Assembly (NCBI RefSeq): GCF_021028995.1
Contig: NZ_JAJJZG010000003.1
Span: 166,346 to 230,345, forward strand
Source of the DNA: Halobacterium sp. KA-4
GTDB taxonomy: Archaea > Halobacteriota > Halobacteria > Halobacteriales > Halobacteriaceae
DNA: 64,000 nucleotides
Reading direction: 5' to 3'
Shown: positions 32,594-41,410 of the stretch, piece by piece
Position numbering within the stretch: position 1 is the first letter of the stretch
How the letters are laid out: each line of letters begins with the position of its first letter
Notes under the pieces: generated by a model
What the model was told of the DNA's origin: nothing
The model's input: the letters and a program-made list of their open reading frames with translations, nothing else
The model's database searches: none
Made by a program: the position numbers and the translations under genes

Positions 32594-33661
32594 ATGCGAA
32601 TCGTCGGCGTCGTCGTGAACCCCATCGCCGGGATGGGGGGTCGCGTCGGCCTGAAGGGGACGGACGGGAACGTCAAGGCGGCCCGCGAGCGCGGCGCCGA
32701 GCAGCGCGCGCCCGACCGAGCACGCGACGCACTCGCAGCGCTCCGCGAGCGCGCACCCGATACCGAGATTTTGGCGTACGGCGGCGAGATGGGTGCCGAG
32801 GAGGCGCGCGCGGCGGGCTTCGACCCCGAGGTTGTCGGCGAGCCCGATAGCGACGAGACGACCGCCGCGGACACGAAGGACGCGGTGCGCGCGTTCGTCG
32901 ACCGCGGCGTCGACCTGATTCTATTCGTGGGTGGCGACGGCACCGCGACTGACGTCGCGACCGCTCTCGACGAGGTGGACAGCGACGTGCCTGTGCTGGG
33001 CGTACCTGCGGGCGTGAAGGTGTACTCGTCGGTGTTCGCGGTGCGGCCGGAGGCGGCGGGCCGGGTCGCCGCGACGTTCGAGGACACCGAGGCACGCGAA
33101 GTCAACGACATCGACGAAGAAGCGTACCGCGGCGGCGAAGTGCGCACGCGCCTCCGGGGCGTTGTCGAGGTGCCCGTCGCGGAGGACCTCCAGTCCGCCA
33201 AGCAGGTGCACGCGGGGAGCACGGACGCGCTCGCCGAAGCGGTCGCCGAGGAAGTCGAACCCGGCGTGACGTACGTACTCGGGCCCGGCGGGACGCTCGG
33301 CGACGTGGCGGACGCGCTCGGCGTGGACGGCTCGCCGCTGGGCGTGGACGTCTACCGGGACGGCGAGCTCGTCGTCCGCGACGGCAGCGAGGCCGAGATT
33401 CTGGACGCGCTCGGCGACGAGAGCGTGATTTTCGTCTCCCCCATCGGCGGCCAGGGGTTCGTCTTCGGCCGGGGCAACCACCAGATTTCGCCCGCGGTCG
33501 TCGAACAGAGCGAGGTGCGCGTGCTGGCGTCGCCACGGAAACTGGACGAGACGGGCGTGCTGCGCGTGGATACCGGCGACGAGGCCGTCGACGAGTCGCT
33601 GCGCGGCTGGACGAAAGTCCGGACTGGTCGCTTCGAGCGACGCATGATGAAAGTTGTGTAG
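32594..33661 (+). CDS. ATP-NAD/AcoX kinase family protein
   Basis: 355 residues. N-terminal VVVNPIAGMGGRVGLKGTDG, then the NAD-kinase signature ILFVGGDGTATDVATAL, GVPAGVKVYSSVFAV, and C-terminal FVSPIGGQGFVFGRGNHQISPAVV. This matches the large COG3199 branch of NAD kinase-like proteins, whose phosphoryl acceptor is not settled. A TATA-like element is not obvious; the start is the first ATG before the glycine-rich strand. Confidence 0.85.
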   Translation: MRIVGVVVNPIAGMGGRVGLKGTDGNVKAARERGAEQRAPDRARDALAALRERAPDTEILAYGGEMGAEEARAAGFDPEVVGEPDSDETTAADTKDAVRAFVDRGVDLILFVGGDGTATDVATALDEVDSDVPVLGVPAGVKVYSSVFAVRPEAAGRVAATFEDTEAREVNDIDEEAYRGGEVRTRLRGVVEVPVAEDLQSAKQVHAGSTDALAEAVAEEVEPGVTYVLGPGGTLGDVADALGVDGSPLGVDVYRDGELVVRDGSEAEILDALGDESVIFVSPIGGQGFVFGRGNHQISPAVVEQSEVRVLASPRKLDETGVLRVDTGDEAVDESLRGWTKVRTGRFERRMMKVV

Positions 33662-33699
33662 CCGCGCGGCAAAAGCAGGAAGAGCCGGAGAGAGCCGCG

Positions 33700-33873
33700 T
33701 TAGTCGTCGTCTTTCATCGACTGGAGCTGGTCGATGAGTTCGTCGCTGTCGGCGTCGGTGTCGAAGTTGACGCTGCCGTCGTGGTCGTTCTCGTGGACGT
33801 TGACTGCGCCGTCTTCGTCGATGTCCGTATTCTGGTTCTCCTGCTCGGACTCGTCGTAGCTACCAAAACCCAT
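33700..33873 (-). CDS. DUF5786-like small acidic protein
   Basis: 57 residues starting MGFGSYDESEQENQ, highly acidic (DIDEDGAVNVHENDHDGSVNF), ending SDELIDQLQSMKDDD. This resembles the haloarchaeal DUF5786 family. No fold or function is known. The start codon choice puts MGFGSYDESE first, as in related proteins; nine codons upstream look non-coding. Confidence 0.7.
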   Translation of the reverse strand: MGFGSYDESEQENQNTDIDEDGAVNVHENDHDGSVNFDTDADSDELIDQLQSMKDDD

Positions 33874-34007
33874 GACTACTCCCAGGGGCGGGACAGCCAA
33901 AAGGGTCCCGGAATTCAGGGGGACATTTCCAGGCGTCTGCCCACACCTTAAGGCAAGTATAAGGTTAGAGGGATAAGACTAAGGTCGTTCCAGTGCGTTC
34001 CAGGCGT

Positions 34008-35036
34008 ATGGAAACCCGGAAAGTCCAACGGCTGGGGCCGTCTACGCTGGCGATGACGCTCCCCGCGGAGTGGGCGCGCAAGCAGGACGTCGAGAAGGGC
34101 GACGAGGTCACCGTCCGCGAGAGCGGGAAGGGCTCGCTGACGGTCACGCCGGAGTCCGCGCACGGTGAGGAGACCGAGGCGACGATTCACGCCGAGAACT
34201 TCGACGCCGACGCCGTCGAGCGCGCCATCGTCGGCCAGTACGTCCTCGGCCGCCGAATCATCCACGTCGAGAGCGAGGACGCCCTCGACTCCGAACACAT
34301 CAACGCCGTCTACAAGGCCGAGACCCAGCTCATGGGCCTCGGCGTCGTCGAGGAGACGCCCGAACGCATCACCATCCGGTGTTCGGTCGACCCCGAGGAC
34401 TTCGACCTCGACAACCTCCTCGAACGCCTGGAGAGCACGGGCTCGACGATGCGCGAGGAGGCCGTGAAGGCGCTCGCGCACGGAAGCCCGGACATGGCTC
34501 AGCGCGCGCTCAACCGCGAGCGCCAGGCGAACAAGATTTTCGTCCTGCTGCTCCGGCTCATCTTCACCGCCTACCAGAACCCGAACCTCGCGCGCGCCGT
34601 CGGCCTCGACGACGGCTTCCCGCTCATCGGCTACCGGTCGGTCGCGAAGAACTTAGAGCTCACCGCGGACAACGCCGAGGACATCGCGGAGATCGTGCTC
34701 GAAACCGAGGGCCACACCCTCGACGTCGAGCAGTCCACGATGCGGCGCATCCGGGAATTCACCGACCAGGTCGACGAAATCACGGCCGCGGCCGTCGAAG
34801 CCGTCGTCACCCGCGACTACGACGCGACCGTCGAGGTCCGCGAACTGTTCGCGGAACTCGGCGACCGCGAGGGCGACATCCTCAACGACCTCCCGGAGAT
34901 GGACAACGAGGACATCCTCGAAGTGCGGGAAGTGCTCGTGAGCCTCCAGCACACCGCCGAGTACGCGATGCGCAACGCCGAAATTGCGGCGAACCTCGCG
35001 CTCAACGAGCAGTCCAGTCACACCACCATCAGCTAG
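34008..35036 (+). CDS. PhoU-domain phosphate-uptake regulator with AbrB-like N-domain
   Basis: 342 residues. Residues 1-45 form a SpoVT/AbrB-like DNA-binding domain (RKVQRLGPSTLAMTLPAEWARK, GDEVTVRESGKGSLTV). Two PhoU three-helix repeats follow (about 120-220 and 225-330), with the characteristic acidic helices (NAEDIAEIVLET, LGDREGDILND). In haloarchaea this architecture is linked to phosphate transport or sensing. No pst genes are in the window. ATG at 34008; AT-rich boxes (AGTATAAGG, GGATAAG) lie about 30-50 nt upstream. Confidence 0.85.
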   Translation: METRKVQRLGPSTLAMTLPAEWARKQDVEKGDEVTVRESGKGSLTVTPESAHGEETEATIHAENFDADAVERAIVGQYVLGRRIIHVESEDALDSEHINAVYKAETQLMGLGVVEETPERITIRCSVDPEDFDLDNLLERLESTGSTMREEAVKALAHGSPDMAQRALNRERQANKIFVLLLRLIFTAYQNPNLARAVGLDDGFPLIGYRSVAKNLELTADNAEDIAEIVLETEGHTLDVEQSTMRRIREFTDQVDEITAAAVEAVVTRDYDATVEVRELFAELGDREGDILNDLPEMDNEDILEVREVLVSLQHTAEYAMRNAEIAANLALNEQSSHTTIS

Positions 35037-35397
35037 TCTCCGTTTTCTCACCCCGCAGCGGGTTGCGTGACGCCAGCGTGCACGGGAACGCCGGGTGTTC
35101 GGCGAAGTGCCGCACGAGCATGTGGCGACGCGACCCCGTGAAACCGGCCGCGGAGAGGTTCTCCGCGCCAAAGGTTTCTGGGAGCCGGTCGAACAGCCGG
35201 CGGACCGCCGCGAAACTGTCGAACACCGCGGAGTTGCCTGTCGACTCCGCGCCACGGCGTTCGACGACGTAGCTGCCGTCCTCGCGGTGCTCGGCGGCAG
35301 TGCGGAAGAATTCCTCGCGGCTCGTCAGCGCGTCACCGACGGCGTCCCGGAGTTCGGCGGCGTGCTCGCGGGAGAGTTCGATGGTTTTGCCGTCCAC
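35029..35397 (-). CDS. DUF7528-like protein, possibly 5'-truncated start
   Basis: 122 residues from a GTG at 35397: DGKTIELSREHAAELRDAVG, REEFFRTAAEHREDGSYVV, RRLFDRLPETFGAENLSAAGFTGSRRHMLVRHFAEHPAF. It resembles a haloarchaeal DUF7528 protein. Coding-like sequence continues upstream in frame for about 29 codons (LLVAFSDCEQSIAVEPDGGDI) to a stop at 35485, without ATG, GTG or TTG. Either the true start is a rare codon or the 5' end has changed. The 3' end overlaps the PhoU gene by 8 nt. Confidence 0.65.
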   Translation of the reverse strand: MDGKTIELSREHAAELRDAVGDALTSREEFFRTAAEHREDGSYVVERRGAESTGNSAVFDSFAAVRRLFDRLPETFGAENLSAAGFTGSRRHMLVRHFAEHPAFPCTLASRNPLRGEKTETS

Positions 35398-35554
35398 GGT
35401 GACGCAGATATCGCCGCCGTCTGGCTCGACGGCGATGGACTGTTCACAGTCGGAGAACGCGACCAGGAGCCTGGGTACTCCGGTTCATGTGTGCTCGAAG
35501 CGACCCGGCGCGTAAAAATCTATCCCCGGCGCGGGGCAGTTTCACGAACTCCAG

Positions 35555-36712
35555 TCAGGCTGGCTGCGAACCGCGCGCGAGCAAGCCGTCGTCAGTGGTC
35601 GTTCCGTCACTGCTGGTGGTCGGGTCACCGTCCGTGGTCGTCCCGTCCGTCGTCATGCTGTCGTTCGTGGTTCCGCTGGTCGTCGTCGCGGTGGTCGTGC
35701 CGTCGTCGCTCGTCGTAGTCGTCTCGTTGCTGCTCGTGTCGCCGCCGGCGTCACTGCCCGAGTCGCCCTTATTCCCGAACATGTCGGTTTCGATGGTCTG
35801 CGTGTACGTCAGTTCGTCCAATGGCACACGAATCGTCTCTGAGGAGCCCGGCAGCTCGATTTCCGCGTAGAAGTCGATGCGGAGTTCGGTCGTCTGGTTG
35901 TTCTCGACGTGGGTCACCCACCACTCGTCGAGGTTCTCGTTGTCGATGACCGTCGGCGTCTCCACCACACGAGAACTCTTGCCGGGGATGGTCTGCCCGT
36001 CCTCAGTCTCGCCCGCGCCAACCGGCACACCGTTCATCGTGATGTTGTAGCCGACGTTCGAGACGATGACCGGCGACGTCTTCGGGTTGTAGACGTCGAA
36101 CTCCAGGTCGATGGGCGTCTCCGCGTCGGTGACGTTACCCCAGGAGGCGTTCGTTCGCTCGATGACGACCTCAACGAGCGGCATCTCGGCGTTCACCGGG
36201 CGGTCCTCGCTGGAGTTGAACTGGCCGAGCAAGTCCGTCTCGATGGTCTCGGCGGCCGGCTGGAACGACGCTGACTGGCCGACGAACCCGGGCTGAACAG
36301 TCGCGGACACGGTGAGGTTCGTCTGCTCGCCGCCCCGGACGTGGTTCACCCACCACGCGGGGATGCGCTCGTTGTGGAGTTGCGTCGTCAGGTTCACCGT
36401 CGAGTTCCCGGTATCGATGCCGACGCCGTGTTTGTCCCCGCTGGCCATCCGGATGTCGTTCATCGCCACCGTGTAATTCACGCTGGTGTCGCCGAGCCGG
36501 ACGCCGACCGGATTCGGGTTGTGTATCACGAGGTCGGTCTCGATTTCGGTGTAGGTGTCGTTGACCTCGCCGAATTGGTTGTCCACCTGTTCGACGCTCG
36601 GTACGCCGAGGAAGCCGGCGAAGAACGCGCCGCCGGCGACCAGCCCCAGGCCGGCGACGACCGTGATAGCGACCCGTATCGTGTTCCCGAACAGCAGCGC
36701 GCGGACGTCCAT
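35555..36712 (-). CDS. LEA14-like protein with two WHy domains
   Basis: 385 residues. An N-terminal TM (RVAITVVAGLGLVAGGAFFAG) anchors the protein. Two tandem LEA14/WHy domains follow (about residues 45-165 and 175-305), each with strands such as TDLVIHNPNPVGVRLGDTSVNY or EFDVYNPKTSPVIVSNVGYNI and a WWVxHV motif (WWVNHVRGG, WWVTHVENN). The C-terminal about 65 residues are Thr/Ser/Gly low complexity (TTTATTTSGTTNDS), a likely O-glycosylated spacer. The family is linked to desiccation and osmotic stress. Confidence 0.8.
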   Translation of the reverse strand: MDVRALLFGNTIRVAITVVAGLGLVAGGAFFAGFLGVPSVEQVDNQFGEVNDTYTEIETDLVIHNPNPVGVRLGDTSVNYTVAMNDIRMASGDKHGVGIDTGNSTVNLTTQLHNERIPAWWVNHVRGGEQTNLTVSATVQPGFVGQSASFQPAAETIETDLLGQFNSSEDRPVNAEMPLVEVVIERTNASWGNVTDAETPIDLEFDVYNPKTSPVIVSNVGYNITMNGVPVGAGETEDGQTIPGKSSRVVETPTVIDNENLDEWWVTHVENNQTTELRIDFYAEIELPGSSETIRVPLDELTYTQTIETDMFGNKGDSGSDAGGDTSSNETTTTSDDGTTTATTTSGTTNDSMTTDGTTTDGDPTTSSDGTTTDDGLLARGSQPA

Positions 36713-36807
36713 GCTCGACTCGGAGTGCTTGCACAGTGAAAGCCTGTTGGCCTCCGTGCTCGCACCGAGTAGAACCAGTTAAGGGACACCCTGCGTAACG
36801 CCCTTCC

Positions 36808-36993
36808 ATGACGACTGGGTCCACGCAGGAAACGGACATGGGCGTCGGCGTCGGCCTCGCGTTCGGCCTGCTTGCCGTCGCCGCGGCCGCGTACACGTTC
36901 GTCGCGCCCGGACAGTTCCAAACCGCACTCGGCTTCGCCGGCGCCGTCACGTTGTCGGCGCTGTGCGTCGCCGCCCTCCACGTGTGGGGGTAG
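36808..36993 (+). CDS. Small two-TM membrane protein
   Basis: 61 residues: leader TTGSTQETDMG, then two hydrophobic segments (VGVGLAFGLLAVAAAAYTFV and ALGFAGAVTLSALCVAALHVW). It belongs to the same general kind as DUF7525-like haloarchaeal proteins. Function unknown. Divergent from the LEA14-like gene; no clear promoter motif seen. Confidence 0.65.
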   Translation: MTTGSTQETDMGVGVGLAFGLLAVAAAAYTFVAPGQFQTALGFAGAVTLSALCVAALHVWG

Positions 36994-37032
36994 CAAAAGC
37001 GATAAACCGCCTTCAACCGTAGTCCCTAGGTA

Positions 37033-37260
37033 ATGACTGACGAATACACCGACGAGGAACGCCGGATTCTGGAGTTCCTCCACGAGAGCGTCGAGAAGGG
37101 CGAGCGGTACTTCCGCTCGAAGAACATCGCGAACCACCTCGGCCTCTCCTCAAAGCAGGTCGGTGTGCGGCTCCCCGAACTCGCGGAGAAGACCGAGGAC
37201 GTCGACATCGAGAAGTGGAGTCGCTCGAAGTCGACGACGTGGCGCGTCGAACCCGCGTAA
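37033..37260 (+). CDS. Small winged-helix protein (DUF7123-like)
   Basis: 75 residues: DEERRILEFLHESVEKGERYFRSKNIANHLGLSSKQVGVRLPELAE, then a short wing ending SKSTTWRVEP. A compact single winged helix with turn residues in the HLGLSSKQVG loop, resembling the haloarchaeal DUF7123 family. Probably a DNA-binding regulator; target unknown. Confidence 0.8.
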   Translation: MTDEYTDEERRILEFLHESVEKGERYFRSKNIANHLGLSSKQVGVRLPELAEKTEDVDIEKWSRSKSTTWRVEPA

Positions 37261-37297
37261 TCGGCGGCTTTTTGCTGGCGGGCGGTCAACGCCGCGT

Positions 37298-37711
37298 ATG
37301 ACAGTTCGGGTCGAGCGCACGTTCGAGGTGTCGGTACCGCCCGAAGACGTGTGGGCGTTCATCGCCGACCCCGAGAAGCGCGCGAGCGCTATCAGCGTCG
37401 TGGACAGCTACGAGCGCGAAGGAGACACGACGACATGGCATGTCCGTCTCCCGATTCCGGTCGTCCGGAGCACGATTCCCGTCGAGACGCGGGACGTCGA
37501 GACGGAGCCCCCGCGGTACGTGAAGTTCGTGGGGAAGTCCCGAATTTTCGACGTTACGGGCGAGCACGAGGTCGAAGCCGCGAACGGCGGCTCCCGCGTG
37601 ACCAACCGGTTCGTCGTCGACGGCAAAGTCCCGGGCGTGGAGAAATTCTTCGAGCGCAATCTGGACGACGAACTCGACGGCCTCCAGAGCGCGCTGGAGG
37701 CGGAGGCCTGA
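37298..37711 (+). CDS. SRPBCC/polyketide-cyclase-fold protein
   Basis: 137 residues: VRVERTFEVSVPPEDVWAFIADPEKRASAI (typical START-like beginning with the W-x-F/I-x-DP), VRLPIPVVRSTIPVETRDVE, GEHEVEAANGGSRVTNRFVVDGKVPGVEKFFERNLD. This fold binds hydrophobic ligands. Its stop lies 1 nt before the nitrilase start, so the two probably form an operon. Confidence 0.8.
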   Translation: MTVRVERTFEVSVPPEDVWAFIADPEKRASAISVVDSYEREGDTTTWHVRLPIPVVRSTIPVETRDVETEPPRYVKFVGKSRIFDVTGEHEVEAANGGSRVTNRFVVDGKVPGVEKFFERNLDDELDGLQSALEAEA

Positions 37712-37712
37712 G

Positions 37713-38510
37713 ATGCGCGTTGCACTCGCCCAGATTGACGTCGAGGGCGCTGCCGTGGGCGCGAACGTCGAGCGCGCCGTGGAAGCCATCCGAGAGGCCG
37801 CCAGCGAGGGCACGGACCTTGTCTGCCTGCCAGAGCTGTTCAACGTCGGCTTCTTCGCGTTCGACGCCTACCAGCGCGAGGCCGAACCGCTGGACGGCCC
37901 CTCCCTCTCCGCAGTCCGCGAAGCGGCCGTCGAGGAGGATGTCGCCCTGCTCGCAGGTAGCGTTGTCGAGGAGTTGAGCGAAACCGAGGGCGGCCCCGAC
38001 GAGGACGGCCTCGCGAACACGAGTGTGCTCTTCAACAGCGACGGCGAGCGCCTGCTCGCGTACCGGAAACACCACCTCTTCGGCTACGAGTCCGCGGAAT
38101 CCCAACTGCTGACGCCCGGCGAGCGCGTGCCGACCGCCGAAATCGGCGGGTTCACGGCTGCGGTCACGACGTGCTACGATCTCCGGTTCCCGGAACTCTA
38201 CCGCGAGCTGGTCGCCGACGGCGTCGACCTCCTGCTCGTGCCGTCGGCGTGGCCGTACCCGCGCGTCGAACATTGGAAGCTGCTGCCGCAGGCGCGCGCC
38301 GTTGAGAACCTCGCGTACGTCGCCGCCGTCAACGGCAGCGGTAAATTCGACGAGGCGGAACTGCTCGGCCGCTCGACGGTGTACGACCCCTGGGGCACCC
38401 CGGTCGCGAGCACGGGCGACCAGCCCAGCATCGTCTTCGCCGACCTCAACCCCGAGCGCGTCGCGACCGTCCGCGAGGAGTTCCCCGCGCTCGACGACCG
38501 CCGGCACTGA
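37713..38510 (+). CDS. Carbon-nitrogen hydrolase (nitrilase superfamily)
   Basis: 265 residues with the catalytic triad: Glu in LVCLPELFNVGFF, Lys in AYRKHHLFGYE, Cys in AVTTCYDLRFPELYREL; a further Glu in LPQARAVENLAYV. This is an amidase or ureidase-like branch (omega-amidase-like start MRVALAQIDVEG). The substrate is not readable. It follows the SRPBCC gene directly. Confidence 0.9.
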   Translation: MRVALAQIDVEGAAVGANVERAVEAIREAASEGTDLVCLPELFNVGFFAFDAYQREAEPLDGPSLSAVREAAVEEDVALLAGSVVEELSETEGGPDEDGLANTSVLFNSDGERLLAYRKHHLFGYESAESQLLTPGERVPTAEIGGFTAAVTTCYDLRFPELYRELVADGVDLLLVPSAWPYPRVEHWKLLPQARAVENLAYVAAVNGSGKFDEAELLGRSTVYDPWGTPVASTGDQPSIVFADLNPERVATVREEFPALDDRRH

Positions 38511-38533
38511 CGCGCCGATACCCGCGATACGTG

Positions 38534-38600
38534 AATTTAAGTGTCGTCACGCGCTACTCCGTGTTGCCGGTAGTCGACGCTTTTCTCGTCGAACCGGCAA
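38534..38600 (+). ncRNA. Candidate small RNA with a terminal-end hairpin
   Basis: In a 250-nt gap between convergent genes, a TATA-like AATTTAAG (38534-38541) sits about 25 nt before a strong imperfect hairpin, TTGCCGGTAGTCGACG (38564) to CGTCGAACCGGCAA (38600), with TTTTCT in the loop. The spacing would put the RNA 5' end at the hairpin base. The extent of the transcript downstream cannot be told. It could instead be a terminator for the nitrilase operon. Confidence 0.25.
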
Positions 38601-38763
38601 GAACCTCGCGTCCACGTCCGCTCCGCGTCCGCCGACGCGGCCGTGTCCCGGCCCACGGCCGTAGTCCGCGGGAAGTCAACCGCCACCCCTTCCGCCTTCC
38701 TCTCTCACGTACCCCTGAGCCGTAGCTGTCGAAGTTGTGTAAATAAAAGTCGCAAGTGGCCGG

Positions 38764-40278
38764 TCAGCCGTCTTCGGTCTTGATGTCCGCGCTCAGTCCC
38801 TGTGCCATCTCGATATCCTTGCTGTTGTTGAGCGTCCACGCGGTGCGCTCGGTGACGGCTTCGATGACCTCACGGGCGCTGGGGTAGCCGTTGCCGGATT
38901 TCTTGACGCCGCCGAACGGCAGTTGGACTTCCGCGCCGATGCACGGAAGATTACCGTACGCCAGCCCGACTTCGGCGTGGTCGCGGTAGTAGTTGATCTG
39001 CCGGTAGTCCTCGCTAATGACCGCGCCAGCGAGCCCGTAGGGCGTGTCGTTGTGGATGTCGACCGCGCGCTCGATGTCTCCAGAGTACTCCAGTAAGGCG
39101 ACGTGCGGGCCGAATACTTCCTCCTGGGTACAGCGGAGGTTGGCGTCGGGGTCAGCCTCGTAAACGAATGGACCAACCCAGTGGCCGTCTTCGTGGCCTT
39201 CCGGAATCTCTTCGTCGTCGAGTTCCGTGCGGTCGACGAGCACGTTGACGCCCTCCTCCCGGGCGAGGTCGTTGTACTTCCGTATCTTCTCGATGTGCTC
39301 GGCCTCGATCGCGGGCCCCATGAACGTCGAGTCGTCCAGCGGGTCGCCGACAGCGACCTTCTCGGCGACCTCGACGAAACGCTCCTTGAACTCGTCGTAG
39401 ACGTCTTCGTGGACGATGAGCCGCTCGCTGGAGACGCAGCGTTGGCCAGTCGTCTTGAACGACGACATCACCGCGGAGTGGACGGCGATGTCGAGGTCTG
39501 CTTGTTCGGTGATGACGATGCCGTTCTTCCCACCCATCTCGCAGGCTGCGAGCTTCCCCGGGTCGCTGGCGACCTCGCTGGCGATTTCGTGGCCGACCTC
39601 CGCGGAGCCGGTGAACAGCACCGTGTCCACGTGGTCGTCGTCAACGATGGCCGCGCCCGCGTCGCCGAACCCCTGCACCATGTTGAAGACGCCGTCCGGA
39701 ATTCCGGACTCCTCGAACATCTCCGCGATAATCTGGCCGCACCAGGGTGTCTGCTCGGCGGGCTTCCAGACGGCCGTGTTCCCTTCGACGAGCGAGACCG
39801 CCATGTGCCAGAACGGAATGGCGACCGGGAAGTTCCACGGCGTGATACAGCCCACGACGCCGCGGGGCTTCCGGCGCATGTAGGCGTCCTTGCTCGGAAT
39901 CTCGGACGGCACAACGTCGCCTTTCGGGTGCCGAGCGTCGCCGGCCGCCCACTCGACCATGTGCCACGCCTCGGTGACGTCGGCTTTCCCCTCGCTAATC
40001 TCCTTGCCGCACTCCTTGGTGACGACCTCGCCGAGCTCTCGGTGGCGTTCCTTGAGCTCGTGGTAGATGTCCCAGAGGTACTCCGCGCGGTCGATGTGGG
40101 AGAGGTCACGCCACGCCTCAAAGGCCTCGTCGGCGGCCGCAGTGGCCTCGCGGACGTCGGCCTCGGTGCCGCGGTGGAACTCGCCGAGCGACTCGCCGGT
40201 TGCGGGGTTCTCGCTCTCGAAGGTCTCGGTCCCGTGGCCGTCGACCCACTCGCCGTGGATGTAATGTTGGTACGTCAT
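38764..40278 (-). CDS. NAD(P)-dependent aldehyde dehydrogenase
   Basis: 504 residues, full-length ALDH fold: TPWNFPVAIPFWHMAVSL, FTGSAEVGHEIASEV (NAD loop), CEMGGKNGIVI (general-base Glu in EMGGK), GQRCVSSERL (catalytic Cys), EEVFGPHVALL and NLPCIGAEVQLPFGGVKKSGN. The last motif resembles methylmalonate-semialdehyde and alpha-aminoadipic-semialdehyde type dehydrogenases, but the substrate is uncertain. ATG at 40278 (MTYQHYIHGEWVDG); an upstream in-frame start adds only two codons. Confidence 0.9.
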   Translation of the reverse strand: MTYQHYIHGEWVDGHGTETFESENPATGESLGEFHRGTEADVREATAAADEAFEAWRDLSHIDRAEYLWDIYHELKERHRELGEVVTKECGKEISEGKADVTEAWHMVEWAAGDARHPKGDVVPSEIPSKDAYMRRKPRGVVGCITPWNFPVAIPFWHMAVSLVEGNTAVWKPAEQTPWCGQIIAEMFEESGIPDGVFNMVQGFGDAGAAIVDDDHVDTVLFTGSAEVGHEIASEVASDPGKLAACEMGGKNGIVITEQADLDIAVHSAVMSSFKTTGQRCVSSERLIVHEDVYDEFKERFVEVAEKVAVGDPLDDSTFMGPAIEAEHIEKIRKYNDLAREEGVNVLVDRTELDDEEIPEGHEDGHWVGPFVYEADPDANLRCTQEEVFGPHVALLEYSGDIERAVDIHNDTPYGLAGAVISEDYRQINYYRDHAEVGLAYGNLPCIGAEVQLPFGGVKKSGNGYPSAREVIEAVTERTAWTLNNSKDIEMAQGLSADIKTEDG

Positions 40279-40335
40279 TGGCAAAAACTGCGACCGGCGC
40301 GGTGAAAAAGGTACACCTTGTGCGTCCGGTTCGGG

Positions 40336-41187
40336 TCACCGCGTCGCGTCGCCGCGCGAACTCGCGGCCTTCTCGATTTCGCCGGCCAGCGCCGCCGCGT
40401 CGAAGGCGTGGTCGGGTCGAATCTGGACGAAACTCAGGAAGTCCTGGGCGTCCAGCAGCGCCGCGGCGTTGTCCGCGCGCGTTCGCGAGCCGTCGCCGGT
40501 GTCGTAGGCGTCCAGCGCCACCTCGACGACAGTCTGCGCGCCGACGAGCGGTTCGAGCGCGGCCAGCGCACACGCGAGGTCGTACGCGCGAGCGCCCTCC
40601 AGCCCGTCGCCAGCGACGTTTGTCGCGTCGATGAAGTAGAGGTCGTCCTCGTAGACGAGGACGTTCTCGCCGCGCAGGTCGCCGTGTGCGACGCCGTTCT
40701 CGTGCATCGTCGCGAGCGCGCCGAACAACTCGGGCGCGTGGCGTTCGACGGCGTCGGCGGGGAGGTCGTCCAGTGGGCGGAACTCCGGGAGGTATTCGAG
40801 GACGAGTACGCCGAGCCCGTCCACCTCGAAAGCCTCCACGGGTTCGGGCGCGTTCACACCGATGTCGCGGAGTTTCTGCGTGGCTTCGAGTTCGTGTTCA
40901 GCCATCTCCACGGGTCCGTCGAACGGCTCGAAGAACCCCTCGCGGCCGCTGGAGAACGCGCCGAGGTTCCGTGCGCCCGTGAACAGCGCGTGCACGAGCG
41001 CGTTCTGCCCGGAGACCACCTTCACGAACCAGCGGTCGTTGACGACGCAGGGCGTCGACAGCCAGTTGTCCGTCTCCAGGAACGTCACCCGGACCGTCTC
41101 CTGGTCGTAGCGATCGGCGACCTCGCGGGCGACGGCTTCCAAGGAGTCCCACGGGACGGTCCCACGGACGAACTGGCGGATGCTCAC
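40336..41187 (-). CDS. RIO1/lipopolysaccharide-kinase-like protein kinase
   Basis: 283 residues. Kinase-like core: DRWFVKVVSG (Lys), AEHELEATQKLRDIGVNAPEPVEAF, VLEYLPEFRPLD (hinge), GVAHGDLRGENVLVYEDDLYFIDATNV (catalytic HGDLRxxN and metal-binding FID). This is the pattern of archaeal RIO-type or Kdo-kinase-like proteins. GTG at 41187 is the start before SIRQFVRGTV. About 50 nt upstream of the ALDH start on the same strand, so possibly co-transcribed. Confidence 0.8.
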   Translation of the reverse strand: MSIRQFVRGTVPWDSLEAVAREVADRYDQETVRVTFLETDNWLSTPCVVNDRWFVKVVSGQNALVHALFTGARNLGAFSSGREGFFEPFDGPVEMAEHELEATQKLRDIGVNAPEPVEAFEVDGLGVLVLEYLPEFRPLDDLPADAVERHAPELFGALATMHENGVAHGDLRGENVLVYEDDLYFIDATNVAGDGLEGARAYDLACALAALEPLVGAQTVVEVALDAYDTGDGSRTRADNAAALLDAQDFLSFVQIRPDHAFDAAALAGEIEKAASSRGDATR

Positions 41188-41410
41188 ACAGACGAGAGGT
41201 GCCGCGCGAATAAAATTCCGGCGGGAGCGTGGACGAGCGAAGCGAGCCCACGTTAGAGCGAGCGGCGATCGCCGGGAGCCGCGAGCAGCGTGTTCGACCA
41301 GCTCAACCCACGAGCCTCCTTCCCTCCGGAGAGCGTCCGAGCACCAACGAGATGGGGATCGTTCACGGTCGTTCCGGTGTGTTTATGCTGGCGGTGGCAA
41401 AGTTTGCAGT

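Noticed and set aside
41230..41250. GAGCGAAGCGAGC palindrome as a possible operator upstream of acyl-CoA dehydrogenase
   Set aside because: Short GC-rich palindromes of this kind arise easily at this base composition and I see no link to the TATA box.
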